Shown piece after piece: positions 13,901 to 21,736 of a DNA stretch of 64,000 nt; position 1 is the stretch's first letter; each line of letters begins with the position of its first letter. The stretch is from Macrosoma leucophasiata (lineage: Eukaryota > Arthropoda > Insecta > Lepidoptera > Hedylidae), in the NCBI GenBank assembly GCA_036365455.1, contig JAWQUS010000010.1, positions 15,322,501-15,386,500 on the forward strand, written 5' to 3'. Below the pieces are notes generated by a model that saw nothing but the letters and a program-made list of their open reading frames with translations, searched no databases and was not told the DNA's origin. The position numbers and the translations under genes are program-made.

Positions 13901-15028
13901 AAAGCTTTTTTGAAAGCATGCAGTTAACAAATAACATTATTCTTTGTCTACTTAAACGTATTATATATCATAATTTATTTTATTGTATAAAAATATATAT
14001 ACCCACCATTTCGACAAATAACATTACTTTTTAAATCTGTTTTTTGCGTTATATGTCCAACTTCAAAGATCTGAACAGGAGTTTGATGCCGCTAAGGCAT
14101 CAAGACTACTACTAGCGATATTTTCAGTAACATTCTCAATTATTCGATAATATATGTGTAGCTTGGCCGGATGACGTGATTAGAAACTGTTTCATAAAAC
14201 CTATGTTCAAGAGACCCATTAATACGAGAGGGCATTCGTTACAGCTTTGTGGTCTATCTGGGGTCGTACCATGGCGTTCTATTGCGATTCATTTTAGGAC
14301 TGCTAAATATCCTGTTTCATTTGTTTATTTTAATACTAGCTGCCCCGACGAACTTCGTATCGCATTAGAGAAAAAATATTTTTTTTTTTTTCAAAATTAA
14401 AAATATATTTGGTGAGAATCACCCTTACCATTTAGAGTTATAAAAAATAGACTACAACCGATTCTAATACCTACCAAATGTACACAGAAAATTTCACAAT
14501 GATTAGTCCAGCCGTTTCGGAGGAGTATTGTTACAAACACTGTGACACGAGAATTTTATATTATTAGATATCAACGTGTAAGAAGGAACGAGATAAAGCA
14601 AATAGCGATTCACGGACATGGTACGGCCGCAGAAGACAGTTAAAAATCTTGGTTCGTCTTTATTTTGCGACAAGCTACAGTTCACATTAGTGAAAATAGT
14701 GCCTAAATACTGAAGCCTATAAACAATGTGATGCCACTCCTGAGTTCTTATACCTCTGTACCAGAAATTACGGAGCCGCGCATTACCAAGTTACCGGAAC
14801 ACGATAGTACTGAACACTACCATTTAGCGGCAAGTAGATTAGGTAATGCCTACGCCCGCAAGCTCCGTCACTGCAGCTCACCAGTCGTCTGTAGCAGTTT
14901 GGCTGTATTGTAAAAAATACATTAGAACTTATGTTTGTTTCAGTATTACGGTATGCCCAAAATCCAGAAAACCAGTTGTCACAAACCTACCCACCAATAT
15001 GAAAACAAAATATTGTGGATTCTCCTAA
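1796..15028 (+). CDS. Pancreatic-type triacylglycerol lipase, nine exons, 5' incomplete
   Basis: Secreted neutral lipase of the pancreatic lipase family, expected to hydrolyse acylglycerols or phospholipids. Exons: 1796-1943, 2837-2998, 3254-3349, 4512-4659, 5754-5980, 8064-8229, 10381-10519, 13298-13489, 14944-15028. All introns are GT-AG and phases join without a stop, giving about 453 visible residues. Numbered from the first visible residue: SHGF loop near 37, nucleophile Ser about 120 in GHSLGAH, Asp about 148 in GLDPA, His about 234 in CNHERS. A Cys pair (about 208 and 232) brackets a 23-residue lid. Residues about 317-450 resemble a PLAT/LH2 domain (starts VHYKITLKV). The protein ends KYCGFS-stop. 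Start codon and signal peptide are not seen. With the triad intact I infer a working enzyme; substrate preference is unknown. Confidence 0.9.
2240..2411 (-). repeat. tRNA-derived SINE, family 'GTCCAGCGG'
   Basis: On the - strand it starts with a tRNA-like head (ACCGGTAAGTCCAGCGG...) and a B-box-like GGTTCGATCCC, then CGGGACAAATATTTG and a GGGTCTAGGTGTTTG tail. The same arrangement recurs at 26240-26450 and 33668-33835, and in decayed form at 60725-60880. It lies in a lipase intron. Confidence 0.75.
2837..2998 (+). CDS. Lipase visible exon 2
   Basis: Acceptor TTTTTTACAG, donor GTAAGT, phase 0 at both ends (54 codons). Contains [20 protein letters not shown] followed by IRLVGA, the conserved VDW and PY-x-QAVAN-x-R-x-VG core of pancreatic-type lipases. 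Confidence 0.92.
3254..3349 (+). CDS. Lipase visible exon 3 with nucleophile serine
   Basis: Acceptor TATTTTTGCAG, donor GTTAGT, 32 codons, phase 0. Carries [14 protein letters not shown], the G-x-S-x-G elbow with the catalytic serine. Confidence 0.94.
3390..4180. other. GC-richer block within the intron after exon 3, identity unknown
   Basis: Composition jumps above the surrounding intron, most strongly at 3930-4120. Overlapping frames are open on both strands for about 100 codons there, as expected by chance in GC-rich DNA. One phrase (TTATTTCGG[A/G]TCTGTAGAGCG) recurs near 57475, so at least part is repetitive. I suspect a decayed transposon but see no diagnostic motif. Confidence 0.35.
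4512..4659 (+). CDS. Lipase visible exon 4 with catalytic aspartate
   Basis: Acceptor AATTATTTCAG, donor GTATGG (weak). Encodes [14 protein letters not shown] and a segment to [23 protein letters not shown] holds the catalytic Asp. It ends with one base of a codon completed by exon 5. Confidence 0.92.
4743..5012 (+). repeat. Dispersed repeat F1 ('GTGGCAAACAAGC' family), copy 1
   Basis: About 270 bp starting GAAGTGGCAAACAAGC and ending GCGCTACCACCAGTAAA, with internal landmarks CGATAGTGCTGAACACTACC and GCGGTGGTGCCTACGC. The family occurs at least ten times in this window in both orientations. It has no coding capacity; class unknown, perhaps a SINE or MITE. Confidence 0.8.
5099..5371 (+). repeat. 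Dispersed repeat F1, copy 2
   Basis: Full-length second copy about 355 bp downstream of copy 1 in the same orientation, differing by scattered substitutions. Two adjacent same-strand copies suggest a local duplication or two insertions. Confidence 0.8.
5510..5706 (-). mobile_element. Non-autonomous Helitron, 197 bp
   Basis: Read on the - strand it begins TCTATACTAATATTATAAAG and ends GGTCCGCTAG, inserted between A and T as Helitrons do. It carries a (GTTT)n run (5666-5685 on the + strand as CAAA repeats). No coding sequence. Confidence 0.8.
5754..5980 (+). CDS. Lipase visible exon 5 with lid and catalytic histidine
   Basis: Acceptor ATTTAACAG, donor GTAAGT, 75 codons after the split codon. 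Order: [16 protein letters not shown] (lid start), then GCNHERS with the catalytic His, then FFTESI and two cysteines. PGC and CNH-x-RS are hallmark positions of the family. Confidence 0.94.
6099..6380 (+). repeat. Dispersed repeat F1, copy 3
   Basis: Same landmarks as copies 1 and 2 (GTATGCAGTTCACATTGATG, CGATAGTGCTGAACACTACC, GTGGTGGTGCCTACGC), with small deletions. Intronic. Confidence 0.75.
7005..7262 (+). repeat. Dispersed repeat F3 ('TTAGGGGAGAATATGCC' family), copy 1
   Basis: Contains GTCATTAGGGGAGAATATGCC, GCGGATTGGCGATCGCAGTG and GGTTTGACCGCCATTGTTC. Other copies lie at 36118-36400 (+) and 51825-52275 (-). The opening (ACGTCCRCTGCTG) resembles RTE-LINE 3' regions, so it may be a LINE-derived SINE. 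No protein-coding capacity. Confidence 0.7.
7785..7840 (+). repeat. Perfect 2 x 28-bp tandem duplication
   Basis: The unit at 7785-7812 (starts ATAAATATTTAATTTCAG) is repeated exactly at 7813-7840. Perfect identity points to a recent slippage or repair event. Confidence 0.9.
8064..8229 (+). CDS. Lipase visible exon 6
   Basis: Acceptor TTATGATTTCAG, donor GTGAGT. Encodes [11 protein letters not shown], then [14 protein letters not shown] and [12 protein letters not shown]. This is the cysteine-rich end of the alpha/beta-hydrolase domain before the PLAT region. Part overlaps another open frame, but the homology is in this phase. Confidence 0.9.
8365..9850 (+). mobile_element. 5'-truncated LINE (non-LTR retrotransposon) in the intron after exon 6
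   Basis: The segment starts within the RT domain ([16 protein letters not shown] about 8370-8435) and runs through RT into the C-terminal region (YGAETWTLK about 9432; [12 protein letters not shown] about 9680). Endonuclease and 5' end are missing, as expected after incomplete reverse transcription. Clade is probably RTE-like but not certain. Sense orientation relative to the lipase gene. Confidence 0.85.
8439..9371 (+). pseudogene. LINE reverse transcriptase fragment, 310 codons open
   Basis: RT motifs in order: HKKGS-x4-[40 protein letters not shown], and the active-site RYADDTTLL. The open frame continues upstream of the first ATG to about 8370. It ends at a TAG (9369-9371) just before KDRNITIRK, where related proteins continue; the C-terminal part resumes in another frame near 9404 and shifts again near 9610. 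So this is a decayed copy, though the RT core is uninterrupted. Confidence 0.85.
9851..10380 (+). other. Intron between lipase exons 6 and 7, no further feature
   Basis: AT-rich sequence with no motif, repeat or frame I can support. Confidence 0.5.
10381..10519 (+). CDS. Lipase visible exon 7 (start of PLAT-like domain)
   Basis: Acceptor TTTTTGTAG, donor GTGAGT. Encodes [14 protein letters not shown] to [16 protein letters not shown], matching the first strands of the PLAT/LH2 beta-sandwich in pancreatic lipases. Split codons at both ends fit the neighbouring exons. Confidence 0.85.
11170..11486 (-). repeat. tRNA-derived SINE with intact A and B boxes
   Basis: On the - strand the head reads CTGCCTCGGTAGCCTAGTGG... 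It has an A box TAGCCTAGTGG and a perfect B box GGTTCGATTCC. The body ends near CTTCACGCCTGTAATCCCC on the + strand. It interrupts an older element. Confidence 0.75.
11611..11880 (-). repeat. Dispersed repeat F1, reverse copy
   Basis: Reverse complement of the F1 consensus, from GGTAGAGCTCCAGTGACGGA to TGTTTGCCACTTCCATTACA. It is inserted in the 'AGGGTTCCG' element. Confidence 0.8.
12103..12178 (-). repeat. Inverted partner of the 11172-11260 segment
   Basis: Its reverse complement matches about 75 bp at 11172-11260 (CGTAACTTCACGCCTGTAAT ... AAGCATACATGCAAACAC ... ACGATTCGCC). The two arms are about 0.85 kb apart in opposite orientation. Confidence 0.75.
12608..12785 (+). repeat. Partial second copy of the 'AGGGTTCCG' element
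   Basis: Carries TCTGTCTGTCTGTCACCAGA, CTCATGAACTGTGATA and TTTTTCTGTTGCCGCTATAA, the uninterrupted version of the split element at 11099-12060. Confidence 0.6.
12830..13175 (+). repeat. Retroposon tail, 'GTGCTTCGGAGGGCACG' family
   Basis: GC-richer block with GTGCTTCGGAGGGCACGTTA, AGCGTGGTGGAGTAAGCTCC and CCCAGCAGTGGGACG, phrases I recognise from widespread lepidopteran SINE/LINE 3' regions. CCCCCCAAAAAGGGGAG makes a short hairpin. A small related piece is at 17772-17825. Confidence 0.6.
13298..13489 (+). CDS. Lipase visible exon 8 (PLAT-like domain)
   Basis: Acceptor TTATTTTCAG, donor GTAAGT. Encodes [31 protein letters not shown] and SIYVEYIKI. The [12 protein letters not shown] stretch corresponds to the conserved W-x-N-x2-(I/L)NP strand of PLAT domains. 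Confidence 0.88.
13554..13802 (+). mobile_element. Non-autonomous Helitron, 249 bp
   Basis: Starts TCTATATACATAAAAATCAA after an A and ends GCCGGGACAGCTAG before a T, the A|T insertion and TC/CTAG ends of Helitrons. Non-coding. Confidence 0.8.
14336..14568 (-). mobile_element. Non-autonomous Helitron, 233 bp
   Basis: On the - strand it begins TCTAATAATATAAAATTCTC and ends GTCGGGGCAGCTAG, between A and T. It contains the usual 'CGGCTGGACTAATC' phrase. Non-coding. Confidence 0.75.
14675..14890 (+). repeat. Dispersed repeat F1, internally deleted copy
   Basis: Landmarks GAACACGATAGTACTGAACA and GCAAGCTCCGTCACTGCAGC are present; parts of the 5' half are missing. It ends just before the last lipase exon. 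Confidence 0.7.
14944..15028 (+). CDS. Lipase visible exon 9 (last exon)
   Basis: Acceptor TTTGTTTCAG. After the split Asp codon it encodes [10 protein letters not shown], then [15 protein letters not shown] and TAA. The terminal Cys pair (VCP and KYC) resembles the last disulfide of pancreatic lipases. Confidence 0.85.
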
Positions 15029-15108
15029 TACACGATTCTCATATTGATGTTACGAGATTTTAAAATAATTGGCCATACCAAAAGTATTCATAAAGTATTG
15101 CTTTATTT

Positions 15109-15114
15109 AATAAA
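15109..15114 (+). terminator. Lipase polyadenylation signal AATAAA
   Basis: Canonical AATAAA 80 bases after the lipase stop codon. A second candidate lies near 15164. Confidence 0.7.
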
Positions 15115-15169
15115 CATGATATTATTTTAATTCTTAGTTGTATGTTACATTAAGTTTAGATTAAATAAA

Positions 15170-16520
15170 TCGATCTGTACCTAATATTAAGAATGCGGAT
15201 GATGACTAGTTTTTTTCTATTGTAATTTCAAAAAGTATAGGAAAAATAAGTAAATATTGTCTTTGAAACGTCTATTCAATAGCTAATGATTTTAAAGATA
15301 TAACGATTTAAAACCTTGCGTGTTGTGAAACGACTCAAAGCGGCTCATATAAGACGATACTCTATTCTGACGTCACGTTACAGATAAAACTTGTAAATTC
15401 TATAGTGAAATCAAAACATTTTAAAATATCTTCTTCAATAATGCGTTTTTGTAAAAACATCCCTATTAAAATTTGTTGGATATCGTATAAAGAATGTAAA
15501 AGTGGAAATATTTATATTTTAAACTTAACTTTTCTGTTCACTACTTTTCGTCACTTTTAAATTTTTATATTTCATAGTATTCAACTCGAAATGTTCATAA
15601 TTTTTGTATCGTCATTTCCCATTTGCAAGCCGCTTTCATGTGATATGATACAAAGTAGTGGATTCATACCTAGTCATCATCCCTATTATTGCAGAAATAT
15701 ATTTAATGCTGTTAGTATTGGTTTTTTATTTATAGAATTTAAAAAGTTCCTACGAAAAATAAAAGATATTGGCAATAGATATTTGAGGATGTATTCATGG
15801 GTGGGTCCGTGACAGTCCGTGTATGAGATTATAATAATCACAGACCAATTATAATCTTTAACTTTTTTTTAAAAAATAAATTATGTCATCGCTATTACGC
15901 ATATTGCCAGTGTCAAGTAAAACAATGTTTCGTATTTATTTAAGCAGCGTAAAAGTTAGTATTACATAGTCAGTCAATTACTTATTAAGTATGTCAGTAA
16001 AGTGAGTTACAGTCAGGCCCTCAGGACAATCTTAGTACAAATTGACGCGTTTTTATCTAGATATCACCCAACTAATAAAAATGGTATGACAATTCTTGTC
16101 AGATCCAAACAAAAAGAAGCTTTTTAAATTTATTGTATTATAATATAGTAGTTTATAGTCTCGGTCCCAGGTAGCGTAGTAGTACATTATAATGCGATAA
16201 AATCAAAAAAGTATAAAATATCAAAGCCATAAGAGCTCAAAGTGTTCTTCTAAATTTAGTAGCGTAAAGAAATTGCCATAAGATTCTTTAAACATCTGAA
16301 TGGTAGTAAAATAAATGTGTCTAAAAGGTTAGAAAATTATACTATAGCATTTTTTTTACAAATAAATGATTAATTTAACCATCACAAAATTATCAACTTA
16401 CTATCCATAACACTGTTTATAGTTAATTAAATTAAAAAACCTTCCGTTCTCTTGAATAATTTATTATTGTAGAAAATAGTACAATTTGATTTTATTACTC
16501 TGTTAACACTACTTAATTGA
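15170..16520. other. Intergenic AT-rich sequence, nothing recognised
   Basis: No gene, repeat boundary or motif that I can support. Confidence 0.5.
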
Positions 16521-16523
16521 TGA

Positions 16524-17342
16524 ATAGGGATGCTGATTCTTTCTGGAAAAGATCGATTCTCGAATCGATGTATAAAAGATTGATCCACAGCTTTAACGAT
16601 ATCATAAATATCTGTTTAAAAAATTTATCGATGTTAAAACATATAATTATTTATTTGCTAGAAATATGGGTACATTTTGATGTTATATACGTAATACATT
16701 AATTTCTTTCCTCATATTTCACCATACACTGGCTGGCATACAAATTACATTATAAATAAAAAATGATGAAAAATTTATATATTCATATTAAAAAATATAT
16801 CGATCTATTTTAGATTTGGAATTATTTTTACTACAATTCAAGGAAAACACAAAAAACCTCAACGGTGTTCAATGCTGGCATAATGCTTCCTCCATCCGTA
16901 AGTCCTTATTTTATGAGTCGTATCTCTTTTTACTGTAGTATACTTCCTATCACTTCCTCATCACTTCATCACTATCACTACATACTATAAAGTTTCCCTA
17001 TTTTCTCTATCTGCATGTATGCGCTAATCTTGGAAAGCTGTGAACGGATTTAATTCCTGTTTAAAATGTTGGAAAGAGAGTTTTCTGAGGATCTTTTTTA
17101 TTTGTACTTTATTTATTTCGGCGTAATATTTTCCGAGATATCACGGTTTTTGACAAAGAAATCAGCGCGTCCTAACAATATAATAAACGTTACCCCGTGC
17201 GAAGCCGGAGCGGGTCACTAGCATGTAATAAAGCGAAAAGATCGATCTTCGATTTTCCAGGTTATAGTATCGATTCGCTAAATCGATTTTTTGGTCCAAA
17301 AAATCGATCTTCAAAGTAATCGATCACAGATCGCCATCCCTA
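16524..17342. mobile_element. TIR-like element 'TAGGGATG...CATCCCTA' with nested Helitron
   Basis: The ends carry ATAGGGATG and CATCCCTAT in inverted orientation. Just inside both ends are several ATCGATT/AATCGAT palindromes (16550-16570; 17240-17325). A Helitron sits inside. No transposase is visible. The exact element type is unknown. Confidence 0.5.
16975..17221 (+). mobile_element. Non-autonomous Helitron, 247 bp, nested
   Basis: Starts TCACTACATACTATAAAG after an A. Ends GTGCGAAGCCGGAGCGGGTC then ACTAG. The flanking base is C rather than T, a small departure from the usual target. Confidence 0.65.
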
Positions 17343-17686
17343 TACTGTTGTTCAATCATTCAATCCACAGAGTACATTGTATATATATATTCAATCACTT
17401 CAATCTGTGCATCGTTGTTTGCTGTTGTTTGGAATTTGGAATTTGGAAATGTCGGATTCACTTTGAAATAATGAGATAGGAATAATAGGATTGATTATGT
17501 GCATTTGCTGGCTCACCTACTTTCTAATTTAAGTGTTTTCAGTTCTGTTAGTTTTGTTTATTGTATAATCCGCGAACTACGAGTTCCTTCAGCTTGGTCG
17601 AAATACTTCCACCAAACATTTGTGGTGTTTTACCAGAAAGGACTCATATTTGTGCGAGATAGGACCCTGCAGGACTCTTTATCGTC

Positions 17687-17746
17687 ATGTCGAAAAATGT
17701 GTGCTGCGTTCCCGGATGTGCCGAAAGTGGAGGTTATGGAACATGA
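17687..17746 (+). pseudogene. THAP-like N-terminal peptide fragment
   Basis: ATG opens MSKNVCCVPGCAESGGYGT and then a stop. The C-C-x-P-G-C opening is like the first zinc-binding cysteines of THAP domains (C2CH), found in P-element-like transposases and host factors. The rest of the domain is not found downstream, so at best this is a broken remnant. Confidence 0.3.
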
Positions 17747-17771
17747 ATTACTTATGAATATTGAAGTCCTA

Positions 17772-17825
17772 AAGCGCGCATGGCCCCGCGGCTCGTGTGG
17801 TGTGGGAGAGGTCGGGTGTGTGATG
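17772..17825 (+). repeat. Fragment of the 12830-13175 retroposon family
   Basis: GCGCGCATGGCCC-GCGGCT followed by GGTCGGGT-GTGTGATGG matches the start of the copy at about 12820-12905. Confidence 0.5.
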
Positions 17826-17829
17826 GATA

Positions 17830-19234
17830 TGTAAATGGATAAATGTTTAAAAATTAAAAAGTGAGGTTGTGAAGTTAAAAATTTGTTTTATTTTCTATAA
17901 CAATCATAAAGTAACCGTTATGTATATCTTATGAAATTTGTTGAAGCAATCATTTCATCCTATTTGTTTTATAAATATATGAAATCTAAGATTCATTGCT
18001 CATTCAACAAATTTCATAATAAGAAAAATAGTGAAAATAAAAATGGTGGAATATCCTACAGTAGGTATTATAGTACATACGAATTATGCTTAGGTATATC
18101 AATGGATGTTACTCTCAGCAGCGAGGCAGGTGGCGCTAATCTTATGACACAAAAAATAGCGGAAATTACTCTCTATTTCCAGTATAAATAATGTACTCTT
18201 TGGTTACAGTCAAGTTATTCGCTACTTTACCAGAACATTTACAATGAAGTTTTGGAGGCAACCTGAAAGGTCGTGTTTTCGCACTGTTAATCTATTTCAC
18301 TATACACGGGCACTGTAATAAACCTATATCGAACAAAATGCCACCAACTTTATTCAATATAACTTAAAAATACACCAAGAAAATTAAATAAAATAAGAGC
18401 ACCATATGCCTCTTTCAAGGTTCCCGCCAAAACTCCAATCTTTCACTTACATATTCCGATTCAATGTAGGTCCTGCCAACCTATCTTAATATTTTACGAA
18501 CAATCGAATCGAGCATCACTCGTAAACTTGTGGTGCCAGATTAGATGTAATAGTCTTACTATTAATTTTGTTGTAAGTATATATTAGGTTCAGCCTTCTT
18601 GATCCAATGGCTGAGCTTAGATATTATCAGTTAGTGACTCAGGTATTTTCGTTTTCATAGAAAGTTTATTTTTTTTGTAATTTATTCATTAATAGCAAGA
18701 AGTAGCTTGATAATGAAAAGAAACAAGAGGTTAAATTTTACTTTTATTATATTTCAATAAGGTCGCAATTTAAACAATGTGCCTGAAAAATCACTGCCAG
18801 TCAGCCCGTAAAAAAAAAAAAAATCCTGAAAATTAAATACAAGTGAGTAGTAATAACTTTTATGCCTAACCCAGTACAGCAATGTCGCAGTAATTACGGT
18901 TTAGGTCTTCTTCTTTTTTATTTTAATTAATGGCTACTACCTAAGACTAAGGTAATTCTGCCAGAATCCAGTAATTGGAGACGCACAGTTAAATACAAAT
19001 AAAATAAAATAAATAAATAAAATTGATCGGTGGACTAGAAGACTGTCTGGTGATGATTAAAATTATATCCTCTGATGGTACCTACAACAAAAACAAAGAC
19101 AATCACTATAGTAAGATGATAGTATAGACAAAGAATAGTGTTATAACTATTAAAAAAAAATACTAATATTATTTACACGTATACATTTAGCTAATCTATA
19201 TACAAAAGGTGAAGTTACTAAATTAAGTGTTAGT
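17830..19234. other. Intergenic stretch upstream of THUMPD1
   Basis: No gene supported. An (A)n/AAATAA-rich run at about 18990-19022 looks like a retroposon tail. The 100 bases before THUMPD1 contain several TGTCAAA/TTGACA words (19287-19325). Confidence 0.45.
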
Positions 19235-19265
19235 GACTGTTCCGACAGTGTATGTCGGAACAGTC
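19235..19265. promoter_or_regulatory. Perfect 13-bp inverted repeat upstream of THUMPD1
   Basis: GACTGTTCCGACA, spacer GTGTA, TGTCGGAACAGTC. It sits about 200 bases before the THUMPD1 start codon, so it could be a dimeric factor site or a short MITE remnant. Function is inferred from position only. Confidence 0.5.
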
Positions 19266-19465
19266 TCTAAATTCATAGTCCACAAATGTCAAATCAAAAT
19301 CAAAAATGTCAAAATTGACAATGACAACTTCAATAACTAGCATGGGTGGTTGTGGTTGATTGTGTTTTGTGATTTCTTATTTCAATTCACGTAATATTAT
19401 CAGTTATATCAGAGATCACACCCTCTCAGTCGAGTGATCAAATACTCATTGCGCAGTTTAACATA

Positions 19466-20329
19466 ATGGGTGACACAAGAAAGAAGAAAAAGTTCTACTT
19501 TAGGAAACGTAGAAACAAATATTTCTTAGAACCCGGCTTCCGAGGTTTTTTCTGCACGTGTAACTTCAGAGAGAAGGATTGTGTGAAGGAAATGTACAAT
19601 TTGTTAAATGAATACGCTGGTAAACTATATCCAGACATGGAGGCCGACCAGGCGACAGCGTCTGCGAATACCCAGGAACGATCAGAGAGCGAATCTGAAG
19701 ACGATGCTGATATCGGGGACATGCTCAAGAGAGAAGTAGAATCACTGAAGAAAGAGTCGCAACGCTCCCTGAAGCACAAACGATTTCAAGTGGTCGAAAC
19801 GGGAGCTTCAAACTGTATTTTTATAAAGACAAACTTACCTAGTCCAGAGGAACTGACTACAGCTATAATCAAAGATTTAACTACTACGAAGATTCAGAAG
19901 ACAAGACATGTTCTACGCTTGTTACCAATAATGGCCACATGCAAGGCTAATTTACCGGACATTATGGAATGTGCTGGAAAACTTTTTGATAAATATTTCT
20001 TGAAAAAACCATCTACTTTTGCTGTAATATTCAATAAACGGTTTAACAGCAGTGTTTCCAGGGATTTGATCATCAAGGAGTTGGCAGAAATGATTGTTCT
20101 CAAGAATGGTGAAAATAAAGCTGACTTGAATAACCCTGGGCTCTGCATCATAGTGGAAATCATCAAAGGCATATGCCTCTTGAGTGTGGTGGACAATTAT
20201 TTTTTATTTAAAAAGTATAATTTACATGAATTATGTAAGGAGGAGACAAGTAATGATTCTGAGGCGACTCAAGCCAAGAAATTCAAATCTAACTCGATTT
20301 CAGTGGAAGATGAAATTAAAAGTCAATAA
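19466..20329 (+). CDS. THUMPD1: THUMP domain-containing protein 1 (Tan1-type), single exon
   Basis: 287 residues. THUMPD1/Tan1 proteins bind tRNA through the THUMP domain and help an acetyltransferase (NAT10/Kre33) make N4-acetylcytidine in the D-arm of tRNA-Ser and tRNA-Leu; nuclear or nucleolar action is expected. Visible: a very basic start (RKKKKF, RKRRNKYF), the conserved LEPGFRGFFCTC segment (21-32), an acidic linker (ESESEDDADIGD, about 74-85), then the THUMP region about 105-250 with RHVLRLLPI, STFAVIFNKRFN and VDNYFLFKKYNL. The acidic C-terminal tail is variable. The frame is uninterrupted and intronless. It could be the authentic gene or a retrocopy. Upstream words AAATGTCAAA/TTGACA lie where a promoter would be. 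Confidence 0.88.
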   Translation: MGDTRKKKKFYFRKRRNKYFLEPGFRGFFCTCNFREKDCVKEMYNLLNEYAGKLYPDMEADQATASANTQERSESESEDDADIGDMLKREVESLKKESQRSLKHKRFQVVETGASNCIFIKTNLPSPEELTTAIIKDLTTTKIQKTRHVLRLLPIMATCKANLPDIMECAGKLFDKYFLKKPSTFAVIFNKRFNSSVSRDLIIKELAEMIVLKNGENKADLNNPGLCIIVEIIKGICLLSVVDNYFLFKKYNLHELCKEETSNDSEATQAKKFKSNSISVEDEIKSQ

Positions 20330-20330
20330 A
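20325..20330 (+). terminator. AATAAA overlapping the THUMPD1 stop codon
   Basis: AATAAA at 20325-20330 shares bases with the TAA at 20327-20329. It is probably too early to be the main signal; the better candidate is at 20564-20569. Confidence 0.35.
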
Positions 20331-20563
20331 TGTTTAAGTGTTTGTATTTTTATTCTAAATTGTATTCAATGTACTCTTACTATATTAGGTTGTAAGTTAA
20401 CCTATTGCCCCAATACCAATTCTAGCACCAAAACGTTTGTCTATTTCTATCGTTTTAAATTTATTATTTAATATAAATTATACATGTGAACTGAATCAAA
20501 GTCTAATTTATTACATTGTTATTACCTCATGTTCATATTGTTGTTAACATTATTTACTTGTAA

Positions 20564-20569
20564 AATAAA
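20564..20569 (+). terminator. THUMPD1 polyadenylation signal AATAAA
   Basis: Canonical AATAAA about 235 bases after the stop, in a unique AT-rich 3' UTR-like stretch. Confidence 0.55.
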
Positions 20570-21150
20570 ACCATGCCTTTATGTCATGTAACATGCTGAT
20601 ATAACAATTAGTATTTTGCATAATGATTATATAAATAAGTGGATTGTTAGGTAATCCTTTCATACAACAGTGAATCATATAACTTGTTATGTAATTCGGT
20701 ATTACACAATCCCGTTGGTCGTTTTAGGTAACTAACTACCGACTGCTATAAAATCAACGAAACCTTTTACAGAGTAAATAAGCGAACTTTGTTAGGCGTC
20801 ACAAATGTCGTAACACTTACCTTCTATAGCTACAGAAAGTGTCCGCTAGATGGCGTGATAATTTATTTGATGCAAACAAACCGGTCTATCGATATTCTTT
20901 GCTTTGAAATTGTACAAAGAATGTATTAAATAGGTACTAATTGTACTAATATCTATATACTTATTACTAAATAAATTTCGTGTAAAATCTTAATTCATCT
21001 TTATTGTCTGGCTTCGGCCTTCAACAGATTTTTTTAAAAACTGCAATACATAAATCTAATCAGGTATTTCATTATTTTACCTCTTACCTTTTGAAAAATG
21101 TTAATCTACAGTCCGGAGTACTTGTACTTGCGAGATCTGAAAAAGGTTTA
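20570..21150. other. Intergenic, nothing recognised
   Basis: No gene or repeat that I can support. Confidence 0.5.
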
Positions 21151-21265
21151 CTGGTGGTGGAGCTCCAGCGCAGGTGCTCGAGGGCATAGGCACCACCGCA
21201 TTACCTAATCTATCTGCCGCCAAATGGTAGTGTGCAACACTGTCGTGTTCCGGTAAGATAGTAAG
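21151..21265 (-). repeat. Dispersed repeat F1, 3' half, reverse
   Basis: GGTGGAGCTCCAGCGCAGG, then GGCACCACCGCATTACCTAA and TGTCGTGTTCCGG match the reverse complement of the F1 3' half. Confidence 0.7.
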
Positions 21266-21271
21266 GTAAGG

Positions 21272-21735
21272 AAGCGTTTAAATATTACGTAACGTAAGTT
21301 GGGGAAAGGGAGGGGCTTGTAAAACGTTACGATGCATTACAGTGGCAGGAGGGGGGTTCAAACAACATGTAGCGAAACATTGTTTTTTTAAAAAAAACAA
21401 AATTGGAGAATTAAGAACTTTTATATGCATATTTAAAAGTTCTCATTTGGGGGTTAGGGACTTAGCGTTTTGTCACACCGCCAAAATTCAATACAAACGC
21501 TAAATTTGGTCTCTATTACACAGCATCAATCAGTGACGTGTATTTACACGTGGAACTGTGTGCGTAGCACGTAGAGAATACCAAACATCTCCGATATGAG
21601 GGGAGGAGGTTGGGTGAGGAGGGGAAATCGGGCAGGACATTTTTTATTACATATTCACTGGTTTTGAGATGGGGAAGAGGCGACCCCCATGTGACGTTAC
21701 GGCACATTACATGGTGGTGAGGGAGTGTCAAAACA
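21272..21735 (+). repeat. Dispersed repeat with TTACGTAACG start
   Basis: The segment 21470-21640 (GGTCTCTATTACACAGCATC, GACGTGTATTTACACGTG, GGAGGAGGTTGGGTGA) recurs at 60880-61045. The flanking parts carry ACGTAACG/CGTTACG words and G-rich runs at both ends. Confidence 0.6.
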
Positions 21736-21736
21736 G

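Noticed and set aside
17499..17834. 111-codon open frame as a gene
   Set aside because: Its end runs into a retroposon fragment (17772-17825) and it overlaps the THAP-like frame in another phase.
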